Origin: Hymenobacter sp. GOD-10R | GTDB lineage: Bacteria > Bacteroidota > Bacteroidia > Cytophagales > Hymenobacteraceae | DNA: 64,000 bases | NCBI RefSeq assembly: GCF_035609205.1 | Contig: NZ_CP141184.1 | Span: 1,302,001-1,366,000 of the forward strand | Reading direction: 5' to 3' | In this document: positions 7,974-17,001 of the stretch, in pieces | How positions within the stretch are numbered: the first letter of the stretch is position 1 | Layout: each line of letters starts with the position of its first letter | The notes under the pieces: model-generated | Databases searched by the model: none | Told to the model about the DNA's origin: nothing | Seen by the model: only the letters and a program-made list of their open reading frames with translations | Made by a program: the position numbers and the translations under genes

Positions 7974-8684
7974 CTAGCCATACAGCTCACGCGCCGCTTC
8001 CCAATGGTTCATATCGGGCACCGGAGCCTCAAACGTCATTTGTTCCTTCGTAACTGGATGCTGAAACTGTAGGCGGCGCGCATGCAATGCAATGCTAACA
8101 TCGGGCAGGGGAGCCAAGAAGCCATATTTCACATCGCCTACGATGGGTGTACCTAGGCCTGTAGAGAGCTGTACTCGAATCTGGTGCGGCCGACCCGTGA
8201 TGGGTCTCACCTCAATAAGGTGGCGGTTACCTGCTTGGCCGAGCAACGCATAATCCAGTTCGGCACGTAAGCCTTGCGGGTGGGGTTGCGAATAGGCCTT
8301 CGTGACGTTGCGAATCGGGTCTTTCACCAGCCAGTGTACCAAATGTCCTTGCTCGGGCTCGGGACGTTTGCCCACTAAGGCCCAATACGTTTTATGCACC
8401 GTGTTGTCGCGGAACATTTCGTTTAGGCGGCTCAAGGCTTTACTCGTTTTGGCCATGGCTACCACACCACTCACAGGCCGGTCGAGGCGGTGCGCTACGC
8501 CAATGAAGGCAGCGCCAGGCTTCTTGTATTTGAAGCGTAAATACTCGGCAGCTTTCGTCGACAGCGGTTCGTCGCCGGTTTCATCGCCTTGCACGAGCAA
8601 GCCCGCTGGTTTATTGAGAATCAGCAAATGATTGTCTTCAAACAGAATCTCTTTCTGCTCAGACCACAAATTAGGACGGTTCAC
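7974..8684 (-). CDS. RluA-family pseudouridine synthase
   Basis: A protein of about 236 residues with the RluA-class motif HRLDRPVSG, whose Asp68 is the catalytic residue, and the ITGRPHQIRVQL motif near 165-176. It isomerises uridine to pseudouridine in rRNA or tRNA; the exact site cannot be assigned. No S4 domain is seen, so it is closer to the short RluA/RluC-like forms. I chose the GTG at 8682-8684 (VNRPNLWSEQ). The longer frame to 8729 adds 15 residues that read through a repeat-like intergenic segment and do not look like protein. No terminator was seen downstream. Confidence 0.88.
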   Translation of the reverse strand: MNRPNLWSEQKEILFEDNHLLILNKPAGLLVQGDETGDEPLSTKAAEYLRFKYKKPGAAFIGVAHRLDRPVSGVVAMAKTSKALSRLNEMFRDNTVHKTYWALVGKRPEPEQGHLVHWLVKDPIRNVTKAYSQPHPQGLRAELDYALLGQAGNRHLIEVRPITGRPHQIRVQLSTGLGTPIVGDVKYGFLAPLPDVSIALHARRLQFQHPVTKEQMTFEAPVPDMNHWEAARELYG

Positions 8685-8786
8685 TAGATAGCAATGAACA
8701 ATTAAGAATGAGCAATGACCAATTGTCAACCTAGGAAGACAGCCGCAATAAATTGCTCACCGCTCATTGACAATTGCTCACTGAAT
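8685..8786. repeat. Intergenic repeat-like segment rich in AATTG/GCTCA words
   Basis: The gap between panB and the pseudouridine synthase holds repeated words such as GAGCAATGACCAATTGTCA (near 8710) and TGACAATTGCTCACTG (8768-8783), which are imperfect inverted copies of each other. It could fold into a stem-loop between the two minus-strand genes. I see no gene in it. Confidence 0.45.
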
Positions 8787-9602
8787 TTAATAAGCTTCTT
8801 GCTGGGTTGGGAAATCCCGGCTTTTTACATCTTGAACGTAATGTCTCACGGCTTCGCTCATGATTTCGTGCAAGTCAGCGTAACGACGCAGAAAACGCGG
8901 CTTGAACTCCTTATTGATGCCAAGCATGTCGTGTACGACCAACACCTGCCCATCTACATCGGGCCCGGCACCAATCCCAATTACGGGAATAGTGAGTTCT
9001 TCGGTTACTCGTTTAGCTAAGGTCGAAGGAATTTTTTCCAGTACCAGGGCAAAGCACCCTAGCTCTTGAAGCAGTTTCGCATCTTCGATAAGCTTTTGGG
9101 CTTCTGCGTCTTCCTTCGCCCGCACGCTGTACGTACCAAATTTGTAGATGCTTTGCGGCGTAAGACCTAGGTGACCCATGACCGGAATGCCAGCCGTGAG
9201 AATACGCGTGATAGATTCTTTGATCTCGGCGCCACCTTCCAGCTTAATGCCATGCGCTCCCGATTCTTTCATGATGCGAATAGCAGAACGTAGCGCTTCA
9301 GACGAATTGCCTTGGTAAGAGCCAAAGGGCAAATCCACCACTACAAACGCTCTTTTTACGCCTCTGATTACGGAAGAGGCATGGTAGATCATTTGATCTA
9401 GCGTGATGGGCAGCGTCGTTTCGTGGCCGGCCATTACGTTGGAAGCCGAATCACCTACGAGCAGCACGTCGAGGCCCGCACCGTCTAAAATAGTGGCCAT
9501 CGAAAAATCGTAGGCCGTGAGCATCGAAATTTTTTCGCCGCGCTGCTTCATGGCCAGCAGTTGGTGCGTGGTCACGAGCTTAACTTCTTTGTGCTGCGAC
9601 AT
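8787..9602 (-). CDS. panB: 3-methyl-2-oxobutanoate hydroxymethyltransferase
   Basis: A 271-residue PanB. It transfers a hydroxymethyl group from 5,10-methylenetetrahydrofolate to 2-oxoisovalerate to make ketopantoate, the first step to pantothenate and CoA. Signatures: [19 protein letters not shown] (27-45), the [19 protein letters not shown] metal-binding region (Asp near 51), [15 protein letters not shown] (metal-binding Glu) and [16 protein letters not shown] (active-site Gly-rich loop). It is cytoplasmic. No other pan gene is in the window. The ATG at 9600-9602 gives [12 protein letters not shown], a usual start. Confidence 0.97.
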   Translation of the reverse strand: MSQHKEVKLVTTHQLLAMKQRGEKISMLTAYDFSMATILDGAGLDVLLVGDSASNVMAGHETTLPITLDQMIYHASSVIRGVKRAFVVVDLPFGSYQGNSSEALRSAIRIMKESGAHGIKLEGGAEIKESITRILTAGIPVMGHLGLTPQSIYKFGTYSVRAKEDAEAQKLIEDAKLLQELGCFALVLEKIPSTLAKRVTEELTIPVIGIGAGPDVDGQVLVVHDMLGINKEFKPRFLRRYADLHEIMSEAVRHYVQDVKSRDFPTQQEAY

Positions 9603-9747
9603 GGTAATAGGGCTTTAAAGTCTTAGGAATCTTGAATTCGTGAAGGATGCCAGAAATCGGCGGCCAAAACTGGCGAATTTCTAGCAAACACTCCCGCCTG
9701 TGCTCTTTGCTCGTGACATACTGCAAAGAACCTAGGCCTCCTAAGTC

Positions 9748-12633
9748 TTACCTGTTCAAGAAGCTGCGGTTTCGGTTGAGTTTCAAATCTTGCAGCAAGC
9801 TCGACTTCGCCGCAATGGTAACGTTGTAGCCGCGGGTGTAGCCAAATGGGCGCCAGTTGCCGCTAATTTGCCAGCAGTGCAAGTCACGGTAGAAGTCTAG
9901 TGACGTGAAGGTGACCGTTTTATTTTTGAAGTCATAGCCGCTGCTATAGCCCAAACGAAAGTTCTCTGTCAGCTTCACAGAGCCACTCACGTTGAGTGCT
10001 GCCACCGTAACGGGTATAGGCCTTAAATAACGGTTTAGCACGGTCAGGCGGCTAGCGCGCGGACCTGGGTCGGTGTAAGAAGCACCAAACGAAGTGCTTA
10101 GCTCCCATGGAATCAGGAAGTCTACGTAGTCTTCGTACGGATCGGCTTGTTGCGGTGCTCCTAGCACTGGGTCGTTGGTGGGTGCCACTTCCCGCGCAAC
10201 GTTCGACTTTTTCTTGGGCTTGGCAGCGGGGTTGAATTGGTAAGAGAGCTGAATGCTAGCTGAAGAAAGTCGAGCTACACGCCGCTGCTCGAATAGATAC
10301 TTATTGATGAGCGTGCCACTCGAATCTCGCTGATAGAATTCAAAGGTGCCGTTGATATTGATGTTGAGCTTACGTGCAATCTGCGTGCGGAACACCGCTG
10401 ATAGTGGAGCTAGGTTTAATGAATCCGCGGCAAAGTTGTACCCGGTGCCAAAATCAAGTCCATCTAATAGGCTTACCTTCTTAAAAGGATTCGTACCAGT
10501 AGTATCTTGTGTATCCCGCACTTTCATCTCCAATGAGTTCTGAAGGCTGAAACTAATCTGAGATACTCTAGCACCACCTGGTTGCCCAAATGCAAAGCCG
10601 TTATAGTTAGAAATGGCGTAGCTGGCGCTAGTAGGATTTATAATCTGTTGCGCTCCTAATGCTCGGTAATAGTCTAGCAACACATCTGTGTTGTAGTAGT
10701 TGCTATTCCTGTAAACATCAGGAGAAAAGCTGTAACTAAGGCTAGGTGTGATCTTGTGCCGTATAGCCTCTACTTTCTTGCCTTTGATAGGCAGGATACC
10801 ATAAATGGTAGTGCCTAAGCTAGCACCAGCCGAAAAATTACTGATCGGGCTAAACTTGCGGAGTGTATCAACACGTATCGCACGGGCCGCTTCTACATAG
10901 CTGTACTCAAGGCGTTTGTTGTACCAAGTGCTGCTGTAGTTGACGTTAGGCGTGAAGCTTAAATGTTTAAGAACAGTGTAACTGCCGAGCGAGATCTGAA
11001 ACTGGTGCTGAATACCTGATTGCGAATTGCGCAGGATAGTACTCAGGTTTGATAAATCGAAAGGAATGTAGCGCCCTGCCGTAGTACCACCAATGAGCGG
11101 AAGACTGTTCAAGGAACGCGGTGCTTCGTAGTTGGAGACGTTGTTCTTGGCGTTGCCGGTGTAGGCAATGGAGAATTGCTCATAAAAGCGGCCGCGCGGC
11201 GTAATACCTAGCCACTCGTACGGATACTGCCGGGCAACACCTACTGTAATATCCGGTAGCACAAACGTCATAGAGCCGGTAGTGGTGTTTTGGCTCTGCG
11301 AAAAATTGATGGCGTAGTTAACAGGCGAATTGCGGATCTGCTTTTGATAACTTACTGAGGAGCTAAAAGCAGGAGTTAAATAACGCCGCGCATCAAATGA
11401 GTTTTGGGTGTTATAATCGTTGCTACCGGCTTGCACGCTAGCAGAGAAGCGGCCGCCCCCAGGCTTCTGCACCGGTGAGTGACTCCAGTTGATCCAGATG
11501 GTTTTGGGGGAGCGAGGCTTGCGGTATGCAGCATCGGTTGAGGCAGTATTAGAGGAGATAATCTGCGAAGGCGGCCGTTGGCTGTATTGCAGGCTCAAGC
11601 GGCCACTATATGCATAGCGTTTGATATACTGCATCTCGCCCGTTAGACCAAAACCGCCAAAAGCTTCCGCATTGCCGGAGTAAATATCACCCGTCAGGCG
11701 CACGCCGATGTAGTCGTTGGCGGCCCAGTAGTAGCCTCCATTACGTAGGAAAAAGCCGCGGTCAGTGGTTGATCCGAATGTTGGGATGATTACCCCCGAC
11801 GCGCGGCCACGGCTACTCGTCATGGGGAAGTAGCCGAACAAGAAACCTAGGGGCGTCGGTATGTCGCCAATGACCAAGTTAAAAGGTCCCGTCACGACCT
11901 TTTCGCCCGGAATCACCTTCATTTTAGTGGCATTGATGTAGAAGTGCGGATGCTCTAGGTTACAGGTCGTATAGCGCCCGTTGCGCCCGTACATTTCGTT
12001 CAGCGCGTTCTTCTTGATGGTTTCCGCGTGGATGTAGCCTTCCCCTTCGTTGGTGATAGCCTCCGCAATCTTGCCCTTCTTCGTTTTGAAGTTATAATTG
12101 ATAACGCCAGCGGAGTACACGCCACCTTCGTTGTTGAACACCGGCTTGCCCCGCACTTTGCCCGTCGAGTCAGCTATACCTTCGGCTTTGACGACGTTGG
12201 TGCCATAGTCAACCGTAATTAGGTCGGCCTTCAAATCCATCTTGCCGTAGTTGACATCGGCTTTGTTGTAGAGGTAGGCTTTTTTGCTCTGCACCTCAAA
12301 ACGAATGGAATCTTTGGCGACGTATTTTACCGTCGTTTCCAAAGCACCTTTGCGCGGCGTAACCCGGAGCGAGTCAGCGGTGCGCGCTGTATCGGCTACG
12401 ATGACGGTACCACCGCGGCTCGTGTTGTTGTTAGGCAACGGAATACCCGCGCGCCCATCGGGACCTAGGCGGGGTACGGCGGCGGGCACCGTTGCCTCCT
12501 GCGGCCGTTGTTGGCCTTGAGCAGTAAAAGGCAGACCAAGCCAAACCAATAGCAACGGCAGCATCGTGGCGAGCCGAAGCACGTGGGGCAAGTGGCGGAA
12601 AGTGGAGGGGCTGAACAGCGCGGACAAGGCCAC
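9748..12633 (-). CDS. lptD: LptD-like LPS-assembly outer membrane protein
   Basis: A 961-residue outer membrane protein. A signal peptide (about 1-40, ending TAQGQQ) is followed by a Pro-rich linker, then an OstA/LptA-like beta-jellyroll (about 105-260: DSIRFEVQSKKAYLYNKADV, ADLITVDYGTNVVKAEG, GYIHAETIKKN), and a large C-terminal beta-barrel with many aromatic alternating strands. LptD with LptE inserts LPS in the outer leaflet. The Bacteroidota form is divergent and the call rests on the NVV/AEG/YTTCN-type N-terminal domain and barrel. It is divergent from an amidase and MCE gene, an envelope-biogenesis neighbourhood. The extended N-terminus may start at a later Met (MLPLLLVWLG). Confidence 0.85.
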   Translation of the reverse strand: MALSALFSPSTFRHLPHVLRLATMLPLLLVWLGLPFTAQGQQRPQEATVPAAVPRLGPDGRAGIPLPNNNTSRGGTVIVADTARTADSLRVTPRKGALETTVKYVAKDSIRFEVQSKKAYLYNKADVNYGKMDLKADLITVDYGTNVVKAEGIADSTGKVRGKPVFNNEGGVYSAGVINYNFKTKKGKIAEAITNEGEGYIHAETIKKNALNEMYGRNGRYTTCNLEHPHFYINATKMKVIPGEKVVTGPFNLVIGDIPTPLGFLFGYFPMTSSRGRASGVIIPTFGSTTDRGFFLRNGGYYWAANDYIGVRLTGDIYSGNAEAFGGFGLTGEMQYIKRYAYSGRLSLQYSQRPPSQIISSNTASTDAAYRKPRSPKTIWINWSHSPVQKPGGGRFSASVQAGSNDYNTQNSFDARRYLTPAFSSSVSYQKQIRNSPVNYAINFSQSQNTTTGSMTFVLPDITVGVARQYPYEWLGITPRGRFYEQFSIAYTGNAKNNVSNYEAPRSLNSLPLIGGTTAGRYIPFDLSNLSTILRNSQSGIQHQFQISLGSYTVLKHLSFTPNVNYSSTWYNKRLEYSYVEAARAIRVDTLRKFSPISNFSAGASLGTTIYGILPIKGKKVEAIRHKITPSLSYSFSPDVYRNSNYYNTDVLLDYYRALGAQQIINPTSASYAISNYNGFAFGQPGGARVSQISFSLQNSLEMKVRDTQDTTGTNPFKKVSLLDGLDFGTGYNFAADSLNLAPLSAVFRTQIARKLNININGTFEFYQRDSSGTLINKYLFEQRRVARLSSASIQLSYQFNPAAKPKKKSNVAREVAPTNDPVLGAPQQADPYEDYVDFLIPWELSTSFGASYTDPGPRASRLTVLNRYLRPIPVTVAALNVSGSVKLTENFRLGYSSGYDFKNKTVTFTSLDFYRDLHCWQISGNWRPFGYTRGYNVTIAAKSSLLQDLKLNRNRSFLNR

Positions 12634-12666
12634 GTAGTTTTATTCGTTTAGTTTTGTGGCGGTTTG

Positions 12667-12688
12667 CAAAGGTAGCGGGTAGCTACCC
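12667..12688 (-). promoter_or_regulatory. lptD -7 element and adjacent 12-base palindrome
   Basis: TACCTTTG on the minus strand (12667-12674) lies 34 bases before lptD. The perfect palindrome GGGTAGCTACCC (12677-12688) sits immediately upstream, between the divergent lptD and amidase starts. Its position would let a bound protein affect both genes; that role is inference. Confidence 0.45.
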
Positions 12689-12703
12689 CAACTAACGAAC
12701 TCT

Positions 12704-13510
12704 GTGCGGAATATTGTCGCTCTTTGTGTTTTTGGCCTATTATTTTTCGCTGGGCCATCGAGGGCCGTGGCACCTGGCACCCCAGGCGTACCACGGGCTA
12801 GGTATCATCTGCGTACAGTTGTGCTCGATGCGGGCCACGGTGGCAAAGACCGGGGCTGCGTGGGGGTAAGTGCCCGCGAAGCTGATGTGGCGCTGAAGAT
12901 CGTGCTAGAAGTTGGCCACATGATCGAGGAAAATATCCCTGACGTGAAGGTTATTTACACTCGCAAGACCAATGTATTTGTTGAGTTGGCCGACCGGGCG
13001 GGTATCGCCAACAAGCATAATGCTGACCTATTCATCTCGGTGCACTGCAACTCTGGTCCGACGGTGGCGCACGGCACTGAGGTCTGGACAATGGGTACAG
13101 CCAAAACGGCCGCCAATTTGTCGGTTGCGAAACGAGAAAACGCCGTTATTTTACAAGAGGATAACTATAAAGAGCGTTACAACGGCTTCGATCCGAACTC
13201 GCCCCAGAGCCATATTTTGTTTTCTCTCTACCAGAGCGCACACGTGCAAAATAGTTTGCGGTTTGCTCAACGTGTTGACCAGCAATTCCGTACGAAGATC
13301 GGCAGAGCTTCGCGCGGTGTAAAGCAAGCCGGTTTTCTGGTGCTCTGGAAGTCAACAATGCCTTCGGTATTAATCGAAGCAGGCTTCCTGACCAATCGCA
13401 CCGAAGAGAACTACCTGAACGATAAATCAGGACAGACGTATATGGCTTCAGGTATTTATCGCGCCTTCCGGGAATACAAAGATGAGCTGGAAGCCATGAA
13501 CGGAGAGTAG
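12704..13510 (+). CDS. N-acetylmuramoyl-L-alanine amidase (Amidase_3)
   Basis: A 268-residue secreted zinc amidase that cuts the bond between muramic acid and the stem peptide. It has a signal peptide (about 1-22), then the zinc ligands in VVLDAGHGGKDRG (His45), the following Glu59, and ISVHCN (His114), and the catalytic Glu225 in VLIEAGFLTN. It is a lone catalytic domain with no SPOR or LysM part. The start is the GTG at 12704, seventy bases from the divergent lptD start. The MCE gene follows 70 bases downstream, so the two are likely co-transcribed and act in envelope growth or division. Confidence 0.94.
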   Translation: MRNIVALCVFGLLFFAGPSRAVAPGTPGVPRARYHLRTVVLDAGHGGKDRGCVGVSAREADVALKIVLEVGHMIEENIPDVKVIYTRKTNVFVELADRAGIANKHNADLFISVHCNSGPTVAHGTEVWTMGTAKTAANLSVAKRENAVILQEDNYKERYNGFDPNSPQSHILFSLYQSAHVQNSLRFAQRVDQQFRTKIGRASRGVKQAGFLVLWKSTMPSVLIEAGFLTNRTEENYLNDKSGQTYMASGIYRAFREYKDELEAMNGE

Positions 13511-13580
13511 TACAGTTTCGTACACTTCGTTGCTCATAAGTACGTGTTAGTCAAAACTCAACCTCTTCCTCCGCCCCGTT

Positions 13581-14624
13581 GTGTCGAAAGAAATAAAAGT
13601 TGCCCTATTGGCCATTGTAGCCTTAGTGGCTTTGTACCTCGGATTTACGTTCCTGAAGGGAAGCAACGTGCTGTCTTCGAACAAGACATTCTACGCCAAG
13701 TATGATAACGTGGATGGTTTGGCAGTGGGTAACCCTGTCATTCTGAATGGTATCAAAGTGGGCCAGGTGAAGGAGATGCAGCTGTTGCCGCAGGAAATGA
13801 ACCGCGTAAAAGTATCGGTGGAGCTAGGTAAGGAAGTAGTAGTGGGCGACTCAACCGTAGCGAGCTTGTCGGGTTCGTTGCTTGGTAGCAAAACTATCAC
13901 ACTGTTTTTGGGTAAAAATTCCAAGATCTACGACGGTGGACAAGAGTTGAAATCATACACGGTGGCCAGTATCACCGACGCTTTTCAAGCTAAAGCGCTG
14001 CCCGTGCTAGGTACTGTCGACTCGACGTTGATTAAGGTAAATGGCTTCTTGAGCAAAGATGCCAAGGTAAGCATCCAGCAAACGCTGCTGAATGCGCAAG
14101 GCTCTACTGAAGCGCTCAAGAACCTGCTGCTGATGAACCAGCGCAACATCAATCAGATTACAACCAACATGGCACGTTTGAGCGGCGACCTAGCTGTTAC
14201 GAGCAAGAAGTTTGACCGCATTGCCTCTAACTTTTCCCAACTGACCGACTCGCTGAAAGCTGCTCCCGTAGGGCCAGCGCTGCGTCGCATGAACGTGGCC
14301 GTAGGTGAAGCCCAAACGGCTATGAGCACGCTCAACAAGTCGCTCACTAGCACAAACGGATCGTTGGGTAAGCTGATCAACGATGACTCTCTATACAACA
14401 ACTTGAGTGCTACGGCAGCTAGCTCCAATAATCTATTAGTCGACCTCAAGGAGAACCCTAAGCGTTACGTTCACTTCTCGCTGATTACGTTTGGTGGGAA
14501 AGACAAGACCAAGAAGGAAATGACGAAAAAGCCGAATGGCGAAATCGAGACCGAAATAAAGACGAAGAAGGACCAAAGCACTACCCAAGTTGTAACGCCT
14601 ACCGACACGACGAAGAAGGACTAG
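13581..14624 (+). CDS. MCE-domain (MlaD-like) phospholipid transport protein
   Basis: A 347-residue inner-membrane-anchored protein. One transmembrane helix is at about 5-25 (VALLAIVALVALYLGFTFL). A single MCE domain follows (about 35-115: FYAKYDNVDGLAVGNPVILNG, SVELGKEVVVGDSTVASLSG). The long C-terminal part (about 120-290) is helical and probably oligomerises as in MlaD/PqiB-type assemblies, and the tail is Lys/Thr-rich. MCE proteins bind lipids between the two membranes with an ABC transporter; no mlaE/mlaF genes are in the window. The start is a GTG (MSKEIKVALLAI). The gene ends at a clean terminator. Confidence 0.92.
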   Translation: MSKEIKVALLAIVALVALYLGFTFLKGSNVLSSNKTFYAKYDNVDGLAVGNPVILNGIKVGQVKEMQLLPQEMNRVKVSVELGKEVVVGDSTVASLSGSLLGSKTITLFLGKNSKIYDGGQELKSYTVASITDAFQAKALPVLGTVDSTLIKVNGFLSKDAKVSIQQTLLNAQGSTEALKNLLLMNQRNINQITTNMARLSGDLAVTSKKFDRIASNFSQLTDSLKAAPVGPALRRMNVAVGEAQTAMSTLNKSLTSTNGSLGKLINDDSLYNNLSATAASSNNLLVDLKENPKRYVHFSLITFGGKDKTKKEMTKKPNGEIETEIKTKKDQSTTQVVTPTDTTKKD

Positions 14625-14661
14625 CTTGTTGCCGAACATTCCTCTTAGAAATCTTACCTTT

Positions 14662-14687
14662 AAAATCCGCCTTTGGGCGGATTTTTT
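14662..14687 (+). terminator. Intrinsic terminator after the MCE gene
   Basis: AAAATCCGCC, loop TTTG, GGCGGATTTT followed by two more T. Ten-base perfect stem. Confidence 0.9.
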
Positions 14688-14703
14688 GCTTTCCACCCAC
14701 CTA

Positions 14704-14783
14704 GAGTGACTGAGTAGCTAATTGACGGCGTGAGCGTTCTACTACCTAGGTCTGAACGATAACGCCGTCACTCAACTACTCAG
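14704..14783. repeat. Long imperfect palindrome, REP-like
   Basis: Arms at 14710-14731 and 14762-14783 pair at 19 of 22 positions. Inside, CGTTC (14735-14739) can pair with GAACG (14754-14758). The left edge GAGTGACTGAGTAGCT (14704-14719) recurs in inverse orientation at 816-831 with one mismatch. It lies between the MCE terminator and the carboxyltransferase start. It may be a divergent member of the REP-doublet family noted at 32435, 51603, 53479 and 63766. Confidence 0.55.
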
Positions 14784-14804
14784 GCACCCAGCCACCCAGT
14801 CATC

Positions 14805-16433
14805 ATGGACCTTGAGTTCAACAAAAACGAAGACCAGCTAAAGCAGCTAACTTATCAACTGCAGCACCGCCTACAAAAAGTAAAGCTAGGTGGCGGTGAA
14901 AAACGCATTGCCGCCCACAAAGCCAAAGGCAAACTCACTGCCCGGGAGCGGATTGAATACTTGTTGGACAAGGGTGCTGAAGCCATAGAGATCGGCGCTT
15001 TTGCTGGCGAAAACATGTACCCCGAGGAAGGAGGTTGCCCTAGTGGTGGGGTCGTCGTGATGCTGGGCTATGTACAGGGCCGGCAGTGCGTGGTAGTAGC
15101 TAATGATGCCACAGTGAAGGCCGGGGCGTGGTTTCCGATTACAGCAAAGAAAAACCTGCGGGCCCAGGAAATCAGCATCGAAAACAAGCTTCCTATTATT
15201 TACCTCGTCGATTCGGCGGGGGTATACCTGCCCATGCAGGACGAGATTTTTCCGGATAAGGAGCACTTCGGCCGCATCTTCCGCAACAATGCCGTGATGA
15301 GCAGCCTAGGTATCGTGCAGCTAGCGGCCATTATGGGGCCTTGCGTGGCGGGCGGCGCCTACTTACCCATCATGAGCGACGAAGCCATGATTGTGGACGG
15401 CACAGGCTCGGTGTTCCTAGCAGGCTCGTACCTAGTGAAGTCGGCTATCGGTGAAAGTATCGACAACGAGACCCTAGGTGGTGCCACCACGCACTCGGAG
15501 ATTTCGGGCGTGACGGATTACAAGTTCAAGAGCGACGAAGAATGCCTCAACCACATTCGCAATATCTTCGATAAGCTAGGTGCTCAACCTTCAGCTGGCT
15601 TCTCGCGCAAAGCATCTGCGCCGCCGGCCGAAAAGGAGCAAGAAATCTATGGCCTGCTGCCCAACGACCGCGCCAAGCCTTACGACATGATGGACATCAT
15701 CCGACGGCTGGTCGACAACTCGGAGTTTGAGCCTTACAAAGACCTGTATGGCCAGACGCTCATCTGTGGCCTAGCTCGCATTGATGGCTGGGCAGTAGGC
15801 ATCGTAGCCAATCAGCGCAAAATCGTGAAGACGAAAAAAGGCGCCATGCAAATGGGCGGCGTCATCTATTCTGACTCGGCCGACAAGGCCGCGCGGTTCA
15901 TTATGAACTGCAACCAGAAACGCATCCCGCTGGTGTTCTTGCACGACGTATCGGGCTTCATGGTAGGGTCGCAAAGTGAGCAGGGTGGCATTATCAAAGA
16001 CGGCGCGAAGATGGTCAATGCCATGAGCAACAGCGTCGTGCCCAAGTTCTCCGTTATTATTGGCAACAGCTACGGGGCCGGCAACTATGCCATGTGTGGC
16101 AAAGCCTACGACCCGCGCCTTATTGTGGCGTGGCCTACTGCCCAACTGGCCGTAATGAGCGGCGCTGCCGCCGCCAACACGCTTTTGCAGATTCAGGTAG
16201 CCGCTGCTGAAGGCAAAGGTGAAAAGCTCTCGGACGAAGCCAAGAAGGAGATGTTCGACAAGATTAAAGCGCGCTACGATGAGCAACTCTCGCCCTACTA
16301 CGCGGCAGCTAGGTTATGGGTCGACGCCATCATTGACCCGCTGGAAACGCGCAAGGTGATTTCAGAAGGCATTGCCATGGCGAATCACGCGCCGATCGAG
16401 AAGGCGTTTAATGTGGGCGTGATTCAGGTGTAG
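14805..16433 (+). CDS. Acyl-CoA carboxylase, carboxyltransferase (beta) subunit
   Basis: A 542-residue carboxyltransferase of the propionyl-/methylcrotonyl-CoA carboxylase beta family. It moves CO2 from carboxybiotin to an acyl-CoA. Both crotonase-like halves are present: the N-terminal one with GGCPSGGVVV, IIYLVDSAGVYLPMQ and GPCVAGGAYLP, and the C-terminal one with QRKIVKTKKGAMQMGGVIY, IPLVFLHDVSGFMVG and the NSYGAGNYAMCG oxyanion loop. The NAGVYLPxQ-type and ANQRK features point to methylcrotonyl-CoA carboxylase, but geranyl- or propionyl-CoA cannot be excluded. No biotin-carrying alpha subunit is in the window. The start ATG at 14805 follows a long palindrome. Confidence 0.92.
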   Translation: MDLEFNKNEDQLKQLTYQLQHRLQKVKLGGGEKRIAAHKAKGKLTARERIEYLLDKGAEAIEIGAFAGENMYPEEGGCPSGGVVVMLGYVQGRQCVVVANDATVKAGAWFPITAKKNLRAQEISIENKLPIIYLVDSAGVYLPMQDEIFPDKEHFGRIFRNNAVMSSLGIVQLAAIMGPCVAGGAYLPIMSDEAMIVDGTGSVFLAGSYLVKSAIGESIDNETLGGATTHSEISGVTDYKFKSDEECLNHIRNIFDKLGAQPSAGFSRKASAPPAEKEQEIYGLLPNDRAKPYDMMDIIRRLVDNSEFEPYKDLYGQTLICGLARIDGWAVGIVANQRKIVKTKKGAMQMGGVIYSDSADKAARFIMNCNQKRIPLVFLHDVSGFMVGSQSEQGGIIKDGAKMVNAMSNSVVPKFSVIIGNSYGAGNYAMCGKAYDPRLIVAWPTAQLAVMSGAAAANTLLQIQVAAAEGKGEKLSDEAKKEMFDKIKARYDEQLSPYYAAARLWVDAIIDPLETRKVISEGIAMANHAPIEKAFNVGVIQV

Positions 16434-16494
16434 TGAACTATCACCAAAAGACAAAGTAGCTTTTGTAGCGTTATAAGCTGGTTAACATCACAAT

Positions 16495-17001
16495 ATGGAG
16501 CACCTGTCCTATGCCTTAAAAGCTTTCCGCAAATGGTTATTCTCATCCAGCCTACAAAATGCCAATGCCATTGTGCATCCTAGCTTTATTCAAGATAACC
16601 CAGGCGAATGGAAATATATTTCCAATGATTGGCGAATTGTAGCACGTTATACACTGATTACTCCCTTTACTTCATTCACATTGGAGCAGTGGAGCAATAA
16701 AATTTATACGCACTTGCGGTTAAAGGCTGATGACGCGAAGCAGCTATACATAGAATTTCGCTCTACTTGGCCGGCAAATGTCTATTTTGAGATTGGTAAG
16801 TTGCAAACAACTGATGAAGACGCAGCTGCTCGCAACGGAGTGTACCTAGCTAGCTTCGAAAGGTATGATGATGGTACAGCGAGGCTAGTTTTAAAAGAGT
16901 CGCCCAGTATTGTCGGTTACATCAGTTTTGATCTAGAAGGCATCATGGAGGACGAGTATCAACTTCTAAAAACCTCGGTGACACATGCATACAACTTCTA
17001 G
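16495..17001 (+). CDS. Hypothetical protein, 168 residues
   Basis: The reading frame is complete, from ATG at 16495, with no signal peptide or membrane helix. It is a mix of predicted helix and strand, with aromatic-rich segments such as WKYISNDWRIVARYTLITPF and an acidic C-terminal region. I recognise no family. The base composition is more AT-rich than its neighbours and codon use is less biased, which may mean recent acquisition or low expression. It stands alone: 61 bases after the carboxyltransferase and 404 bases before the next gene. Confidence 0.6.
   Translation: MEHLSYALKAFRKWLFSSSLQNANAIVHPSFIQDNPGEWKYISNDWRIVARYTLITPFTSFTLEQWSNKIYTHLRLKADDAKQLYIEFRSTWPANVYFEIGKLQTTDEDAAARNGVYLASFERYDDGTARLVLKESPSIVGYISFDLEGIMEDEYQLLKTSVTHAYNF

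Noticed and set aside
8685..8786. tRNA or CRISPR element between panB and the pseudouridine synthase
   Set aside because: No cloverleaf and no regular spacing; only short, imperfect inverted words.
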